DNA from: Chlorobiota bacterium
GTDB lineage: Bacteria; Bacteroidota; Ignavibacteria; OLB7
NCBI GenBank assembly: GCA_016788565.1
Contig: JAEUSP010000069.1
Span: 18,649-82,648, forward strand
DNA length: 64,000 nucleotides
Reading direction: 5' to 3'
Position numbers and translations under genes: made by a program. Under the pieces are notes generated by a model. It was not told the DNA's origin. It saw nothing but the letters and a program-made list of their open reading frames with translations, and searched no databases. Of the stretch, positions 63,799 through 64,000 are shown one piece after another; position 1 is the stretch's first letter, and each line of letters opens with the position of its first letter.

Positions 63799-64000
63799 CT
63801 ACTCCACCACCTCCAAAAAATACGTCCGCAGCACTCCCTTCCCTTTTACCTCCATTTCCCCACGTTCCGTAAAGCTGAAAACCTCGCCAACCGCACTCGC
63901 AAACTCCTCGCTCACGTGAATCTTCCCCGCTTCGCCGTGGCTCTCCATCCGGCTGGCGGTGTTCACTGCGTCGCCGTAGATGTCGTAGGCTAATTTGCCA
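63799..64000 (-). CDS. Adenylate/guanylate cyclase catalytic domain, C-terminal part (partial)
   Basis: Only the last 67 codons are in the window, and the gene continues beyond 64000. The peptide contains YGDAVNTASRMESHGEAGKI, the conserved purine/metal-site region of class III nucleotide cyclases, followed by HVSEEFASA and the end of the domain. The enzyme makes cAMP or cGMP; upstream sensor domains cannot be seen. The stop codon is at 63799-63801. Confidence 0.88.
   Translation of the reverse strand, partial: GKLAYDIYGDAVNTASRMESHGEAGKIHVSEEFASAVGEVFSFTERGEMEVKGKGVLRTYFLEVVE

Overview
This 64-kb window looks like chromosome from a free-living Gram-negative bacterium of the Bacteroidetes/Chlorobi (FCB) superphylum. 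Three lines of evidence support this. Three exported proteins end in type IX secretion (T9SS)-like sorting domains. There are three TonB-dependent receptors, one paired with a DUF4249 lipoprotein. The window also carries DUF3160, GxxExxY and Spt-type sphingolipid genes. Codon use is mostly GC-rich. A Kapabacteria/Ignavibacteria-like lineage fits best, but that placement is inference because no rRNA or universal marker is present except bS21.

Layout. 0.5-7 kb: a secreted fibronectin-III protein, a GNAT enzyme, a PhnD-PhnC fusion protein with no permease beside it, and ComM/YifB. 7-12 kb: a minus-strand stress cluster (MarR, two YceI, two pirins, an FMN reductase) with two matching palindromes suggesting MarR autoregulation. 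12-23 kb: an M16 protease, a DUF4153 membrane protein, an AAA-ATPase/TOPRIM pair resembling OLD/PARIS-type phage defence, and a TonB receptor. 23-28 kb: a MalT-like LuxR regulator with small genes upstream, and a glycosyltransferase. 28-32 kb: feoA-feoB-zinc ribbon protein-MFS exporter. 32-36 kb: a SpoIIE/STAS/HATPase partner-switching operon and DUF4920. 36-42 kb: small proteins around bS21, an orphan Wzc-type tyrosine kinase, a methyltransferase and an M48 protease. 42-48 kb: a T9SS cargo, a GxxExxY gene bracketed by inverted repeats, and a TonB receptor. 48-51 kb: a serine palmitoyltransferase-like enzyme fused to a GNAT acyltransferase, a plausible two-step sphingolipid enzyme. 51-54 kb: an AT-richer, probably acquired operon (DoxX-like, sigma factor, ArsC-like, truncated haemoglobin, flavin reductase) that could detoxify NO. 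54-64 kb: aldolase, DUF3160 protein, BNR-like T9SS protein, DUF4249 plus TonB receptor, and the end of a nucleotide cyclase.

Intergenic DNA is rich in repeats: a 116-bp inverted-repeat element in three equal-length copies (MITE-like), many short tandem arrays with a 7-bp period, an inverted-repeat cassette around GxxExxY, and a longer dispersed repeat at both ends of the window. No tRNA, rRNA, CRISPR array or prophage was recognised.

The strongest leads are the Spt-GNAT fusion, the permease-less PhnD-PhnC fusion, the AAA/TOPRIM pair, the 116-bp element and the GxxExxY cassette.
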